Positions 12,090 through 24,927 of a stretch of DNA of 64,000 bases are shown here, in pieces. The notes under the pieces are model-generated. The model was not told the DNA's origin and did no database searches. It saw nothing but the letters and a program-made list of their open reading frames with translations. The position numbers and the translations under genes were made by a program. The DNA comes from Congeria kusceri (Eukaryota > Mollusca > Bivalvia > Myida > Dreissenidae). The DNA is taken from contig CM051026.1 in the NCBI GenBank assembly GCA_027627225.1, positions 6,646,915 to 6,710,914 on the forward strand, written 5' to 3'. The number at the start of each line of letters is the position of its first letter. Positions within the stretch are counted from its first letter, which is position 1.

Positions 12090-12300
12090 AGCTTATTTTA
12101 TTCTACCCCCACAAACGGAGTAAGCTTGTCAGTCTGTTGGTTTTTGGTTTCTGGATGATAACTCAAGAAAGGCATGACATATTGAAATAATTTTTGGTAC
12201 ACATGTGTAACATCATAGAATAGGCAGTGTTCATTCTTGGCCGAGTTGCAGGTGTGCCCATGGCCACACAACCAGTGCGCCATTTAAGGATTATCTTGGG
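12090..12300 (+). mobile_element. Degraded fragment related to the 17641 element
   Basis: TACCCCCACAAACGGAGTAAGCTTG, then GTCAGTCTGTTGG, GGATGATAACTCAAGAAAGGC and GGTACACATGTGTAACATCAT follow the same order as the head of the element at 17641 (hairpin of C and G runs, GTCTGTC, GGATGATATCTTGAGAACGC, GTTGGTACGCTGG). The tandem core is absent and both limits are approximate. Confidence 0.5.
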
Positions 12301-13354
12301 GGGGGGAGGTGCAACATACTATCTCATATTTATAATATTCATGTTACTTTTATTATGTTTTTATTTTTATTGTCAAAAACATAAAATTACTCTTATCATT
12401 GCATGCTTACCACAAACATTTCTCTTAAAAACCCTTCAACAATTTGTGACCGTCAACCTTTGTGGAATATTTATCTGTTTGTACTCTCAAACTTCCAGAC
12501 CAAGTATGGCACTATGGGTACGGCCAGATCAAAGGATGTTTTCTCGCCCTCATTTTCCACAGTGTTCTCATTTTGCCTAGGAATTTTGGTGGAAAATTCG
12601 GAAGATTTTGTCCCTCAATGCTCTCTTTATCTGCTTTTTGCTTCGACATCGTTTTTTTAAAAATTAAAATCATCTTAAACCGCATGCAAATTTCAGACAG
12701 CACTGTTATCAATTTGTAATGATGTAAGCGAGGTGATGCGCCCAAATGGCCTTCTGACAATATTTTTGTTGCGCCCGTTTATTATTTTTTTGCGTGAATC
12801 CCGCAAAGGCGCAGCCCAGAATGTTTTGGTACATAGAATTGTCAGAACACTGCTATTTGTTCGAAAAATACACTTGAGTGTATTTATTTAAAGTGTATTT
12901 TATGTGTATTTACTAGTGCATTAATACACTTTTTTGTAAAAAATGCAGAAAAAGTACAGAAAAAATACACAGTGTTCTAAAAGTGTATTTATTGTGCATT
13001 TAACGCACAAAAATTACAGTGCAAATACCGCAGCGTATAATATGCATTAAATGCTTATTAAATACTCGTTTTCCAGAAGGGTGTTTGGTTGACTGTAAAG
13101 AAAACAAATGACAAAGACCAATATAATAGCATAAGACAAGAATATTGTTCCAAGACGTAAAACAGCTCGCAATGCACGAGCATATTGCTCCCTTCATGGT
13201 CATTTGGTTTAGTAATTTGTTATTTTGAAAGTAATTTGCCAGAAGTATTCCTTCATTATAAACTACAATGGACAAACATGGTATTAGCCAGTAAATAAAT
13301 TGCCTCACTAATTTACCAAAGTTATATCATTAACAACAACAACCACTTAATCAT
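12301..13354. other. Intergenic sequence with a palindrome-rich patch
   Basis: A G run lies at about 12298-12306. 12870-13020 is dense in GTGTATTT, AATACACT and AGTGCATT words, including the palindrome TACACTTGAGTGTA. No gene is supported. Overlapping open frames at 12227-12760 on both strands show no domain. Confidence 0.45.
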
Positions 13355-13393
13355 CTAAAATACAACCACCACCACTACCACATCCACTATTAT

Positions 13394-13430
<37 letters not shown>

Positions 13431-13740
13431 ACTATTACTACTACTATCATTACTACTGCTGCTGCTGCTACTACTACTACTACTACTACTACTATTACTA
13501 CTACTGCTGATGCTGCTGCAGCTACTACTGCTACTGCTGCTGCTGCAGCTACAACTATTACTTCTTCTATTACTACTACTGCCTCTGCTACTGCTACTAT
13601 AACTACTACTACTACTACTGCTGCTGCTGCTACTACTACAACTTCTACTACTACTACTATTACTACTGCTGCTCTGCTGCTGCTGCTGCTACTACAACTA
13701 CTACTACTACAACTACTACTACTTCGACGACTACTACTAT

Positions 13741-13788
<48 letters not shown>

Positions 13789-13850
13789 CATCACCAACAC
13801 CACTGCCACTACTGCTACTACTGCTACTCCACTTCAACAACAACTCTGCT
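13355..13850. repeat. Compound trinucleotide microsatellite (ACT/GCT)n
   Basis: Almost pure trinucleotide sequence alternating CTA/ACT, CTG/GCT, ATT and CCA blocks. It creates a 162-codon open frame on the minus strand of serine, valine and alanine runs, which I treat as an artefact. It abuts the tandem-core element at 13851. Confidence 0.9.
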
Positions 13851-14750
13851 AACTTAAGAATGCATTGAGATATTTTAATGAAACTTTATACATACATACC
13901 TTATATCGAGACCTCGCTTGGGATTGCATATGGGGTAGGTCAAGTTTACTAAAAATAGAAAAATGGTTTCCGCTCAATAACTTGAGAATGCATTGAGATA
14001 TTTTTATGAAACTTAAAACGTACATACTTTATATCGAGACCTCATTTGCGTATATGGTCATGGTCACTGTTACTAAAATAGAAAATCGGTTTCTCCTGAA
14101 TAAATTGAGAACGCATTGGATTTTTAAATGAAACTTTATGACTAGATATACCTTATATCAAGACCTTGCCTGGGATTGCATATGGGGTGGGTGGGTTCAA
14201 GGTCAAGGTCCTTGTTATTAAAGATAGAAAAATGGTTTCCACTCAATAACTTGAAAACGGCTTGAGATATTTTAATGAAACTTAATACATAGATACCTTA
14301 TATCGAGACCTCGCTTAAATTGCATATGGGGTGGGTGGGGTCAAGATCAAGGTCACTGTTAATAAAAATAGAAAAACGGTTTCTGCGCAATAACTTGAGA
14401 ATGCATTGAGATATTTTAATGAAACGTAATAGATACCTTATATTTAGACCTCGCTTGGGATTGCATATAGGGTGGGTAGAGTCAAGGTTGAGGTCACCGT
14501 TACTAAAAAAAAAGGTTTCTGCTCAATTGCTTGAGAACACATTGAGATATTTTAATGAAACTTGCCTACATAGATCTCTTAAATACGTGTTGGGTGGGGT
14601 CAAAGTTGAGTTCATCGTTACTAACAATGTTATTGATGTGCATGTCGATAAATTTGTTTTCGTGGAATTTCCATGTTTCTTGTTGTAGAAAAAAATGCCA
14701 ATAACTCTGATATACACAAAAAAAGTCGCTGTCCTACAACAGCTCTTGTT
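13851..14750 (+). mobile_element. Tandem-core element, CTTGAGAACGCATTG family, copy F1
   Basis: There are about six units of 120-145 bp, each with AACTTGAGAATGCATTGAG, ATATTTTAATGAAACTT, ATACCTTATATCGAGACCTC, GGGATTGCATATGGGGTGGG and ACTAAAAATAGAAAAACGG. The left terminus is missing and is replaced by the microsatellite. The proposed right terminus is a hairpin (GCTGT, CCTACA, ACAGC) followed by TCTTGTT, ending at 14750. No coding content. Confidence 0.75.
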
Positions 14751-15077
14751 CTTGTCTGTGTTTGTTTGGTTGGCAGCAGCTGTGGTCTTATAAAATTTAT
14801 TCTACTTGTTCTCAGTGTTTCATTGTAATTTATTTTGAAATTTATATGGAGGGCATTGAATACCAAAACCGGTATTCAAATAATTGTTTGTTCATGTGAA
14901 TATTTGCATAGACTCGTTTTTACTACATTAAGCTTTGTGACCCAGTCAACACCATGTTAATAATCGTACAGAGTTTTGGTATACATTATCGCTGTATCTT
15001 CATTAGCAAATTGCAATATCATATTAACGTGTTGATGCCATTAAGCGTAAACCACTGAGGTCCCATGTTAAGTGTTG
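14751..15077. other. Short AT-rich spacer between elements
   Basis: Unique-looking sequence between two tandem-core elements. Nothing recognised. Confidence 0.5.
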
Positions 15078-16875
15078 TTTTTAGCTCAACTGAGCAGAAA
15101 GTGCTCATGGTGAGGTTTCGTGATCGCCCATTGTCCATCGTGCATGCGTGCGTGTGTCCGTCGTCAACTTTTCAGTCCAACGACATGTCCTGAACCACTT
15201 GGTAGATTTTTACCAAACTTTACAGGAATGATCAATGGGTGACCCTCTTTCAAAGTTGTTAAAATTGTTACGGTCCACTGCATATATAGGTCTCTAGAGC
15301 TAAAAATAGATTTAATAAGTGTAAACTAAAAAAATCTCTGAAACTGCAAAGCCAGAGGTTTCATATTTGGTATGTAACATCCTATAGTGATCCTCTACAA
15401 AGAATGTTCAAATTATGCCCCTGGGGTCAAAACTGGCCACTCCCCGGGGGTCACATGGTTTATATAGTATATATAGAAAAATGACTTTCAAAATATTCTC
15501 CTCCGTAACCGCATGGCCTGGAGGTTTCATATTTGGTATGTAACATCCTTTAGTGGTGCTTTAAAAATTTTGTTCTAATTATTCACTTGGGGTCAAAAAG
15601 GGCTACGCCCCGCGGGTCACATGGTTTAAACTTTATATAGAATATATAACACAATGACTTCATCAATCTTCTCCTCTGAAACCACAAGGCCCAGATGTTT
15701 CAAATTATGCTATATAAAATATATAGCACAAAGACTTAAAATCTTAACCTCGTGTGTCACATAGTTTATATAGAATATATAGCACAATGACTTTAAAAAT
15801 CTTCTCCTCTGAAACCACAAGGCCCAGAGATTTCAAATTATGCTATATAAAATATATAGCACAAAGACTTAAAATCTTAACCTCGTGTGTCACATAGTTT
15901 ATATAGAATATATAGCACAATGACTTTAAAAATCTCCTCTGACACCACAAGGCACAGAGGTTTCAAATAATGCTATATATAATATATAGTAAAAAATCTA
16001 AGCAAGGTCCAGAGGTTTCATATGCGGTATGTAACATTCTTTAGTGGTCCTTTACAAAGTTTGTTCAAATTATGCCCCTGGGGTCAAAACGGGCCATTAT
16101 AGGATGTTACATACCATATTTGGTATGTAACATCCTATAGTGGTCCACTACAAAGAGTGTTCAAATTATGCCCCTGGGGTCAAAACTTGCCATGCCCCGG
16201 GGATCACTTGGTTTACATAAACTGAAATAGCGAAATGTCTTTAAAAATTTTCCATAAAACTCAAGACCCAGAGGTTTTGTATTTGGTATGTAACATCCTC
16301 AAGTGGTCCTCTTTAAACATTGTTCAAATTATGCCCCATGGGTCAAAACTGACCACATCCCAGCGGTCACATGGTTTATAGACTTTAATAGCAAAATGAC
16401 TTTTAAATTCTTCTCTGAAACTGCAAGGCCTAGAGGTTTTATATTTGGTATGTAACATCTGTATAGTGGTCCTCTACAAATATTGTTTAAATTATGCCCC
16501 TAGGGTCAAATCTGGTCACGCCTCTGGGGTCACATGGTTTATATAGACTTAAATTGCAAAAAATCTTTTCCTCTGAAATGGCAAAGCCCACAGCTTTCCT
16601 ATATTTGGTACGTAACATTGCATAGTGGTCCTCTCCAAAGACTGTTCAAATTATGCCACTAGGGTCAAATATGGTGGCACCCAGTGGGGTCGCATGCTTT
16701 ATATAGACTTAAATAGCGAAGTTACTTTAAAAATATTTACCTGAAACCGCAAGGCCCAGAGGTTTTTCAAGATTGTTCATATTATGCCCCTGCGATAAAA
16801 ATAAGCCACTCCTCGGGGATGCAAATTCCGATTGGGTTACAAGGTCTCACGTGAGCGTCCTAAGGCCCTCTTGTT
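15078..16875 (+). mobile_element. Tandem-core element, AGCTCACC family, copy B
   Basis: Five T residues plus AGCTCAACTGAGCAG start the element. The core has about eight units of the same 130-170 bp repeat as 657-2013. It includes a local 133-bp duplication (CCTCGTGTGTCACATAGTTT at 15748 and again at 15881) and a 19-bp perfect foldback at 16098-16139. The right end has CTCACGTGAGC, GTCCTAAGGCCCTCTTGTT. The 3' hairpin is eroded compared with copies A and C. No coding content. Confidence 0.8.
16098..16139. repeat. Perfect inverted repeat inside copy B
   Basis: Left arm TATAGGATGTTACATACCA, loop TATT, right arm TGGTATGTAACATCCTATA. All 19 positions pair. The right arm is the normal core sequence of the element and the left arm is its inverted copy. 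Confidence 0.95.
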
Positions 16876-17098
16876 TTTCTCATATTTTATCCTTGTTCAA
16901 AAAACACACACCAAAACTTTATTTTCCAGACATACTTATGTATTGCTAAATATGTTGTATGTTGTTTTTATCAAATATGTCTATGGAAATAAATAAATTT
17001 GGAATAACAAGAAAAAGAAAATCCTGCACATATGAAAAAAATCCTTGCAAGATGATAATGAAAATGACAAATGTATGTCTACTTTTAAAGTACCGCTC

Positions 17099-17218
17099 TT
17101 AACTACTAATGAAATACCCCTCATGACTACATTTGAAATACCCATCATGACTACGTTTAAAATGCCCCTCATGACTACATCTGAAATACCCATGATGACT
17201 ACTTTCGAAATGTTCCTC
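17099..17218. repeat. 24-bp minisatellite, 5 copies
   Basis: Units start at 17099, 17123, 17147, 17171 and 17195. The consensus is ATGACTACATTTGAAATACC plus CATC. Both strands stay open because the period is a multiple of three; translation gives an MTTFEIPI-like repeat. Confidence 0.9.
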
Positions 17219-17272
17219 TTATCTACTTTTGTAGTGCGCCTCCATACAATTTTTGTAACACCCCTCTTTCAG

Positions 17273-17394
17273 GTGGAAGACCATCCTCTGGTGATGATGG
17301 GGATACTAATTGAACGGCCCATGCCATTTTTGAGGGAGTTCTTTCAGCCCTGGACTACCCGAAATCGAGAATCAGTCTCAGCTTGCATAACAGT
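17273..17394 (+). other. Exon-like segment, product unknown
   Basis: An acceptor with a pyrimidine tract (CACCCCTCTTTCAG, ending 17272) and an excellent donor (CAGT then GTAAGT at 17395) bound 122 bases. Only one frame is open through it. It begins VEDHPLVMMGILIERPMPF and continues LREFFQPWTTRNRESVSA. The composition (few repeats, mixed residues, GC higher than its surroundings) is more protein-like than neighbouring open frames. I do not recognise a family. It could be a coding exon of a gene extending outside the window, an untranslated exon or chance. A SINE follows directly. Confidence 0.35.
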
Positions 17395-17437
17395 GTAAGT
17401 ATAACTATTACAATAAGACTGAAGTAAAATTAAGTCT

Positions 17438-17640
17438 GTCCGGCTAGCACAGTGGTTGGTACGCTCACTTTTAACTGCTGCGTTTGGTGTTCAATTCCAG
17501 ATCCTGACAGGTACTCGGGTTCTCCCTAAATCACAAGATTGCACCAAAATTAAAAGATATTTCAGTATAAAACATACAGGTAGCTGGAAATTGCATCTAT
17601 GATTCCAAATTTGTCCCAACTTTCAATGAGTGTCTAGTAA
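17438..17640 (+). mobile_element. tRNA-derived SINE
   Basis: 17438-17509 is tRNA-like. The acceptor strands GTCCGGC and TCCTGAC pair at five of seven positions, box A is TAGCACAGTGGTTGG, and box B is a worn GTTCAATTCC. A body with ACAGGTACTCGGGTTCTCCC follows, a phrase typical of metazoan SINE central domains. The right end is not defined by a clear tail; it stops where the 17641 element begins. Confidence 0.65.
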
Positions 17641-19079
17641 ATTATGCTCCCCTTCGAAGAAGTGGGGGTATCTTGCTTTGCACCTGTCTGTCTGTCAGTA
17701 GGTCGGTCGGTCGCACAGTCGGTAGGTCTATCCGTAGACCATTTCGTTTCCGGATGATATCTTGAGAACGCTTTGACCTACGATCATGAAAGTTGGTACG
17801 CTGGTTACTTGGGAGGAAAGGACGAACCCTATAAATTTTGAAGTAAACAGGTCAAAAGTCAAGGCCACAGTTGCTAAAAATAGAAAAACTGGCTCCCCTC
17901 AATTACTTAAGAACGCATTGAGATATTTTAATGAAACTTTATACATAGATACCTTACATCAAGACCTCGCTTGGGATTGCGAATGGGATGGGTGGGGTCA
18001 ATGTCAAGGTCACAGTTACTAAAAATAGAAAAATGGTTTCCGCTCAATAACGCATCGAGATATTTTTTTGAATGGTATTTATGATATTTTAATGAAACTT
18101 GATACATAGATACGTTATATTGAGACCTCGCTTGGGATTACATGTGGGGTGGGTGGGGTCAAGGTCACCGTTACTAAAAATATAAAAACGGGTTCCGCTC
18201 AATAACTTGAGAATGCATTGAGATATTTTAATGAAACTTTATTCATAGATACCTTACATCAAGACCTCGCTTGGATTGCATATGGGGTGGGTATGATCAA
18301 GGTCACCGTTACTAAAAATAGAAAACCAGTTTTGGCTCAATAACTTGAGAACGCATTGATATATTTTAATGAAACTGCATACATAGATACCTTATTTTGA
18401 GACCTCGCTTTGGATTGGATATGGGGTGGGTGGGGTCATGGTCGAGGTCACCATTACTTAAAATAGAAATACGGTCTTGGCTCAATAACTTGAGAACGCA
18501 TCGGGGTATTTTAATGAAAGTTCGTACATAGATACCTTATATTCAGACCTAGCTTGGGATTGTATATCGGGTGGTGGGGTCACGGTCAAGGTCACTGTAA
18601 CTAAAAATAGAATAAACGGCTTCAGCACAATAACTTGAGAACGCATCGGGATATTTTAATGAAACCTCATACATATATACCTTATATCGAGACCTCGCTT
18701 GGGATTTCATATGGGGTGGGTGGGGTCAAGGTCACAATTGCTAAAAATAGAAAAACGGTTCCCGCACAATAACTTGAGAATGCATCAATATATTTTAATG
18801 AAACTTCATACATAGACAACTTATATTGAGACCTCTCTTGGGATTTTATATTGGGTGGGTGGGGTCAAGGTGAAAGTCACCATTACTAAAAATAGAAAAA
18901 TGGTTTCCACTCAATAACTTGAGAACGCATTGTGATATTTTAATGAAACTTCGTACATAGATACCATATATCGAGACCTCGCTTGGGCATGAGTATTAAA
19001 CATTTTTCTTAACAATTACACATATTCACAACTTGGCTGCAAGTCAGGGGGCATACATGTTTTACAAACATCTCTTGTT
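17641..19079 (+). mobile_element. Tandem-core element, CTTGAGAACGCATTG family, copy F2
   Basis: The left end is TTATGCTCCCCTTC, GAA, GAAGTGGGGGTAT (hairpin with a small bulge), then GTCTGTCTGTC and GGTCGGTCGGTCGC, then GGATGATATCTTGAGAACGC. The core has about eight units spaced 138-145 bp (AATAACTTGAGA at 18201, 18339, 18484, 18629, 18768, 18913). The right end has GGGGGCATAC, the near reverse complement of the left start. A hairpin (ATGTTT, TAC, AAACAT) and CTCTTGTT follow. No coding content. This is the most complete copy of the family in the window. Confidence 0.8.
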
Positions 19080-19965
19080 AATATTAATTTTATGATTTAT
19101 GGATTTTCGTGGCAGTTATTAGGAACCACTGCGCATAATTTTGAATTGGTACACCAAGTGATTACGCATATCAAAATTCTTACTGAGATTGTGAGGGAAA
19201 CTTTTGTTTTGCTTTATTCTCACCATGTGTCATAGTGGGATTCTGTATTTGTCTTTGTGTCTGAATTGTAATTATTTAGGAATTTTGTTGAGCATATGTT
19301 CACCTTCAACAGATATGTAACTTCACTGAACTTCCCGATTTTAATAATTTAAAATGATTGAATTTGGAATTCTACTTTTGTGTGGTACAAATTTTATATG
19401 AAAAAAGATTTTCGAAAAGTTTTTTACGCATTAGTTTTTTAGCTTGATTCTGATTAAATAATAAGGTACATTTATTTTACTAAAAGATGCACTGATTTCT
19501 AGCAATAAAATTTAAAGACTATATTCATCATTGTATTATATTTATTGTCATATGTTTTTCTGTTACCAATATGCAAATAAATGTACCTAACTTATTCATT
19601 TGACAGTAAAATAGCTTCACAAACAAGTGCATCCAACACCCACTCCTATTTCGTGGCAAGAAATTCCACCCTGCCATTTACCAGTATGCAAATACACCAA
19701 CATAACAATGGCAATTGCCAATGGTAACCATGCTATACCTTATGCTCTGTTTATGGTTAGCTTTGGTGCATTGTTGGACCCTGTTTTGTGTTAAGGTTTA
19801 CAAAATGTGATTCCCCATGGAGCTTTTCAAATGTAGATTAATAAAGACGCCTCGTTTAATGTGCGTTATTTAAATTTTGAAATGAACGCTATTGTTGTCA
19901 CCAGTAGTGGCAAAGCGTAATTATTCTGTATTGTAAAGTTCTGTTTGTTAAATTGCACACAATGG
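19080..19965. other. AT-rich intergenic sequence
   Basis: No gene or repeat is recognised in this 0.9 kb between the element and the 19-bp array. Confidence 0.5.
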
Positions 19966-22900
19966 TGACAGTTTGTTAGATGCAGACAGTTTGTTGAGAT
20001 GCAGAAAGTTTGTTGAGATGCAGACAGTTTGTTAGGATGCAGACAGTTTGTTGAGATGCAGACAGTTTGTTGAGATGCAGACAGTTTGTTAGGATGCAGA
20101 CAGTTTGTTGAGATGCAGACAGTTTGTTAGGATGCAGACAGTTTGTTGAGATGCAGACAGTTTGTTAGGATGCAGACAGTTTGTTAGGATGCAGACAGTT
20201 TGTTAGGATGCAGACAGTTTGTTAGGATGCAGACAATTTGTTAGGATGCAGACAGTTTGTTAGGATGCAGACAGTTTGTGAGATGCAGACAGTTTGTTAG
20301 GATGCAGACAGTTTGTTAGAGTGCAGACAGTTTGTTAGATGCAGACAGTTTGTTGAGATGCAGACAGTTTGTTAGGATGTAGACAGTTTGTTGAGATGCA
20401 GACATTTTGTTAGATGCAGACAGTTTGTTGAGATGCAGACAGTTTGTTAGGATGCAGACAGTTTGTTAGATGCAGACAGTTTGTTGAGATGCAGACAGTT
20501 TGTTAGGATGCAGACAGTTTGTTAGGATGCAGACAGTTTGTTGAGATGCAGACAGTTTGTTGAGATGCAGACAGTTTGTTAGGATGCAGAGAGTTTGTTG
20601 AGATGCAGACAGTTTGTTGAGATGCAGACAGTTTGTTGAGATGCAGACAGTTTGTTAGATGCAGACAGTTTGTTGAGATGCAGACAGTTTGTTGAGATGC
20701 AGACAGTTTGTTGAGATGCAGACAGTTTGTTAGGATGCAGACAGTTTGTTAGATGCAGACAGTTTGATGAGATGCAGACAGTTTGTTAGGATGCAGACAG
20801 TTTGTTAGGATGCAGACAGTTTGTTAGGATGCAGACAGTTTGTTAGATGCAGACAGTTTGTTGAGATGCAGACAGTTTTTTAGGGTGCAGACAGTTTGTT
20901 GAGATGCAGACAGTTTGTTAGGATGCAGACAGTTTGTTAGGATGCAGACAGTTTGTTAGGATGCAGACAGTTTGTTAGGATGCAGACAGTTTGTTAGATG
21001 CAGACAGTTTGTTGAGATGCAGACAGTTTGTTAGGATGCAGACAGTTTGTTGAGATGCAGACATTTTGTTAGATGCAGACAGTTTGTTGAGATGCAGACA
21101 GTTTGTTAGGATGCAGACAGTTTGTTGAGATGCAGACAGTTTGTTAGGATGCAGACAGTTTGTTGAGATGCAGACAGTTTGTTGAGATGCAGACAGTTTG
21201 TTAGGATGCAGACAGTTTGTTGAGATGCAGACAGTTTGTTAGGATGCAGACAGTTTGTTGAGATGCAGACAGTTTGTTAGGATGCAGACAGTTTGTTGAG
21301 ATGCAGACAGTTTGTTAGGATGCAAACAGTTTGTTAGGATGCAGACAATTTGTTAGGATGCAGACAGTTTGTTAGGATGCAGACAGTTTGTGAGATGCAG
21401 ACAGTTTGTTAGGATGCAGACAGTTTGTTAGGGTGCAGACAGTTTGTTAGATGCAGACAGTTTGTTGAGATGCAGACAGTTTGTTAGGATGCAGACAGTT
21501 TGTTGAGATGCAGACAGTTTGTTAGGATGCAGACAGTTTGTTGAGATGCAGACAGTTTTTTGAGATGCACACAGTTTGTTAGGATGCAGACAGTTTGTTA
21601 GATGCAGACAGTTTGATGAGATGCAGACAGTTTGTTGAGATGCAGACAGTTTGTTAGGATGCAGACAGTTTGTTAGGATGCAGACAGTTTGTTAGGATGC
21701 AGACAGTTTGTTAGATGCAGACAGTTTGTTGAGATGCAGACAGTTTTTTAGGGTGCAGTCAGTTTGTTGAGATGCAGACAGTTTGTTAGGATGCAGACAG
21801 TTTGTTAGGATGCAGACAGTTTGTTAGGATGCAGACAGTTTGTTAGGATGCAGACAGTTTGTTAGATGCAGACAGTTTGTTGAGATGCAGACAGTTTTTT
21901 AGGGTGCAGACAGTTTGTTGAGATGCAGACATTTTGTTAGATGCAGACAGTTTGTTGAGATGCAGACAGTTTGTTAGGATGCAGACAGTTTGTTAGATGC
22001 AGACAGTTTGTTGAGATGCAGACAGTTTGTTAGGATGCAGACAGTTTGTTGAGATGCAGACAGTTTGTTAGGATGCAGACAGTTTGTTAGGATGCAGACA
22101 GTTTGTTGAGATGCAGACAGTTTGTTGAGATGCAGACAGTTTGTTGAGATGCAGACAGTTTGTTAGGATGCAGAGAGTTTGTTGAGATGCAGACAGTTTG
22201 TTGAGATGCAGACAGTTTGTTGAGATGCAGACAGTTTGTTAGATGCAGACAGTTTGTTGAGATGCAGACAGTTTGTTGAGATGCAGACAGTTTGTTGAGA
22301 TGCAGACAGTTTGTTAGGATGCAGACAGTTTGTTGAGATGCAGACAGTTTGTTGAGATGCAGACAGTTTGTTGAGATGCAGACAGTTTGTTAGGATGCAG
22401 ACAGTTTGTTGAGATGCAGACAGTTTGTTAGGATGCAGACAGTTTGTTGAGATGCAGACAGTTTGTTGAGATGCAGACAGTTTGTTAGGATGCAGACAAT
22501 TTGTTAGGATGCAGACAGTTTGTTAGGATGCAGACAGTTTGTTAGATGCAGACAGTTTGTTGAGATGCAGACAGTTTTTTAGGGTGCAGACAGTTTGTTG
22601 AGATGCAGACAGTTTGTTAGGATGCAGACAGTTTGTTGAGATGCAGACAGTTTGTTGAGATGCAGACAATTTGTTAGGATGCAGACAATTTGTTAGGATG
22701 CAGACAATTTGTTAGGATGCAGACAATTTGTTAGGATGCAGACAGTTTGTTAGGATGCAGACAGTTTGTTGAGATGCAGACAGTTTGTTAGGGTGCAGAC
22801 ATTGTGTTAGATGCAGACAGTTTGTTGAGATGCAGACAGTTTGTTAGGATGCAGACAGTTTGTTAGGATGCAGACAGTTTGTTAGGATGCAGACAGTTTG

Positions 22901-24927
22901 TTATGATGCAGACAGTTTGTTAAGATGCAGACATTTTGTTGAGATGCAGACAATTTGTTAGGATGCAGACAGTTTGTTGAGATGCAGACAGTTTGTTAGG
23001 GTGCAGACAGTTTGTTAGGATGCAGACAGTTTGTTAGATGCAGACAGTTTGTTATGATGCAGACAGTTTGTTAGGATGCAGACATTTTGTTGAGATGCAG
23101 ACAATTTGTTAGGATGCAGACAGTTTGTTGAAATGCAGACAGTTTGTTAGGGTGCAGACAGTTTGTTAGATGCAGACAGTTTGTTGAGATGCAGACAGTT
23201 TGTTAGGATGCAGACAGTTTGTTGAGATGCAGACAGTTTGTTAGGATGCAGTCAGTTTGTTAGGATGCAGACAGTTTGTTGAGATGCAGACAATTTGTTA
23301 TGATGCAGACAGATTGTTGAGATGCAGACAGTTTGTTAGGATGCAGACAGATTGTTGAGATGCAGACAATTTGTTAGGATGCAGACAGTTTGTTAGGATG
23401 CAGACAGTTTGTTATGATGCAGACAGTTTGTTAGGATGCAGACAATTTGTTACGATGCAGACAATTTGTTACGATGCAGACAGTTTGTTGAGATGCAGAC
23501 AGTTTGTTAGGGTGCAGACAGTTTGTTAGATGCAGACAGTTTGTTGAGATGCAGACAGTTTGTTGAAATGCAGACAGTTTGTTAGGGTGCAGACTGTTTG
23601 TTAGGATGCAGACAGTTTGTTAGATGCAGACAGTTTGTTATGATTCAGACAGTTTGTTAGGATGCAGACATTTTGTTGAGATGCAGACAATTTGTTAGGA
23701 TGCAGACAGTTTGTTGAGATGCAGACAGTTTGTTAGGGTGCAGACAGTTTGTTAGATCCAGACAGTTTGTTGAGATGCAGACAGTTTGTTAGGATGCAGA
23801 CAGTTTGTTAGGATGCTGACAGTTTGTTAGGATGCAGACAGTTTGTTAGGATGCAGACAGTTTGTTAGGAAGCAGACAATTTGTTAGGATGCAGACAGTT
23901 TGTTAGGATGCAGACAGTTTGTTGAGATGCAGACAATTTGTTAGGATGCAGACAGATTGTTGAGATGCAGATAGTTTGTTAGGATGCAGACAGATTGTTG
24001 AGATGCAGACAATTTGTTAGGATGCAGACAGTTTGTTGAGATGCAGACAGTTTGTTAGGATGCAGACAGTTTGTTGAGATGCAGACAGTTTGTTGAGATG
24101 CAGACAGTTTGTTGAGATGCAGACAGTTTGTTAGATGCAGACAGTTTGTTGAGATGCAGACAGTTTGTTGAGATGCAGACAGTTTGTTAGGATGCAGACA
24201 GTTTGTTAGGATGCAGACAGTTTGTTGAGATGCAGACAGTTTGTTAGGATGCAGACAGTTTGTTAGGATGCAGACAATTTGTTAGGATGCAGACAATTTG
24301 TTAGGATGCAGACAGTTTGTTGAGATGCAGACAGTTTGTTAGGATGCAGACAGTTTGTTGAGATGCAGACAGTTTGTTGAGATGCAGACAGTTTGTTGAG
24401 ATGCAGACAGTTTGTTAGGATGCAGACAGTTTGTTGAGATGCAGACAGTTTGTTGAGATGCAGACAGTTTGTTAGGATGCAGACAGTTTGTTGAGATGCA
24501 GACAGTTTGTTAGGATGCAGACAGTTTGTTAGGATGCAGACAGTTTGTTGAGATGCAGACAGTTTGTTAGGATGGAGACAGTTTGTTAGGATGCAGACAA
24601 TTTGTTAGGATGCAGACAATTTGTTAGGATGCAGACAGTTTGTTGAGATGCAGACAGTTTGTTAGGAAACAGACAGTTTGTTGAGATGCAGACAGTTTGT
24701 TGAGATGCAGACAGTTTGTTGAGATGCAGACAGTTTGTTGAGATGCAGACACTTTGTTAGGATGCAGACAGTTTGTTAGGATGCAGACAGTTTGTTATGA
24801 TGCAGACAATTTGTTAGGATGCAGACAGTTTGTTGAGATGCAGACAATTTGTTAGGATGCAGACAATTTGTTAGGATGCAGACAGTTTGTTAGGATGCAG
24901 ACAGTTTGTTGAGATGCGGACAGTTGG
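19966..24927. repeat. 19-bp minisatellite, about 260 units
   Basis: The unit is ATGCAGACAGTTTGTTGAG or ATGCAGACAGTTTGTTAGG, with frequent 18-bp versions (TTAG only). Variants (ACAATTTG, ACATTTTG, TTTTTTAGGGTGC, GTTTGATGAG) recur at regular distances, showing block duplication within the array. The period is not a multiple of three, so no long open frame exists. The edges decay gradually (GACAGTTGGTC on the right). Confidence 0.97.

Noticed and set aside
13355..13843. 162-codon serine/valine/alanine frame on the minus strand
   Set aside because: It is a translation of a compound trinucleotide microsatellite.
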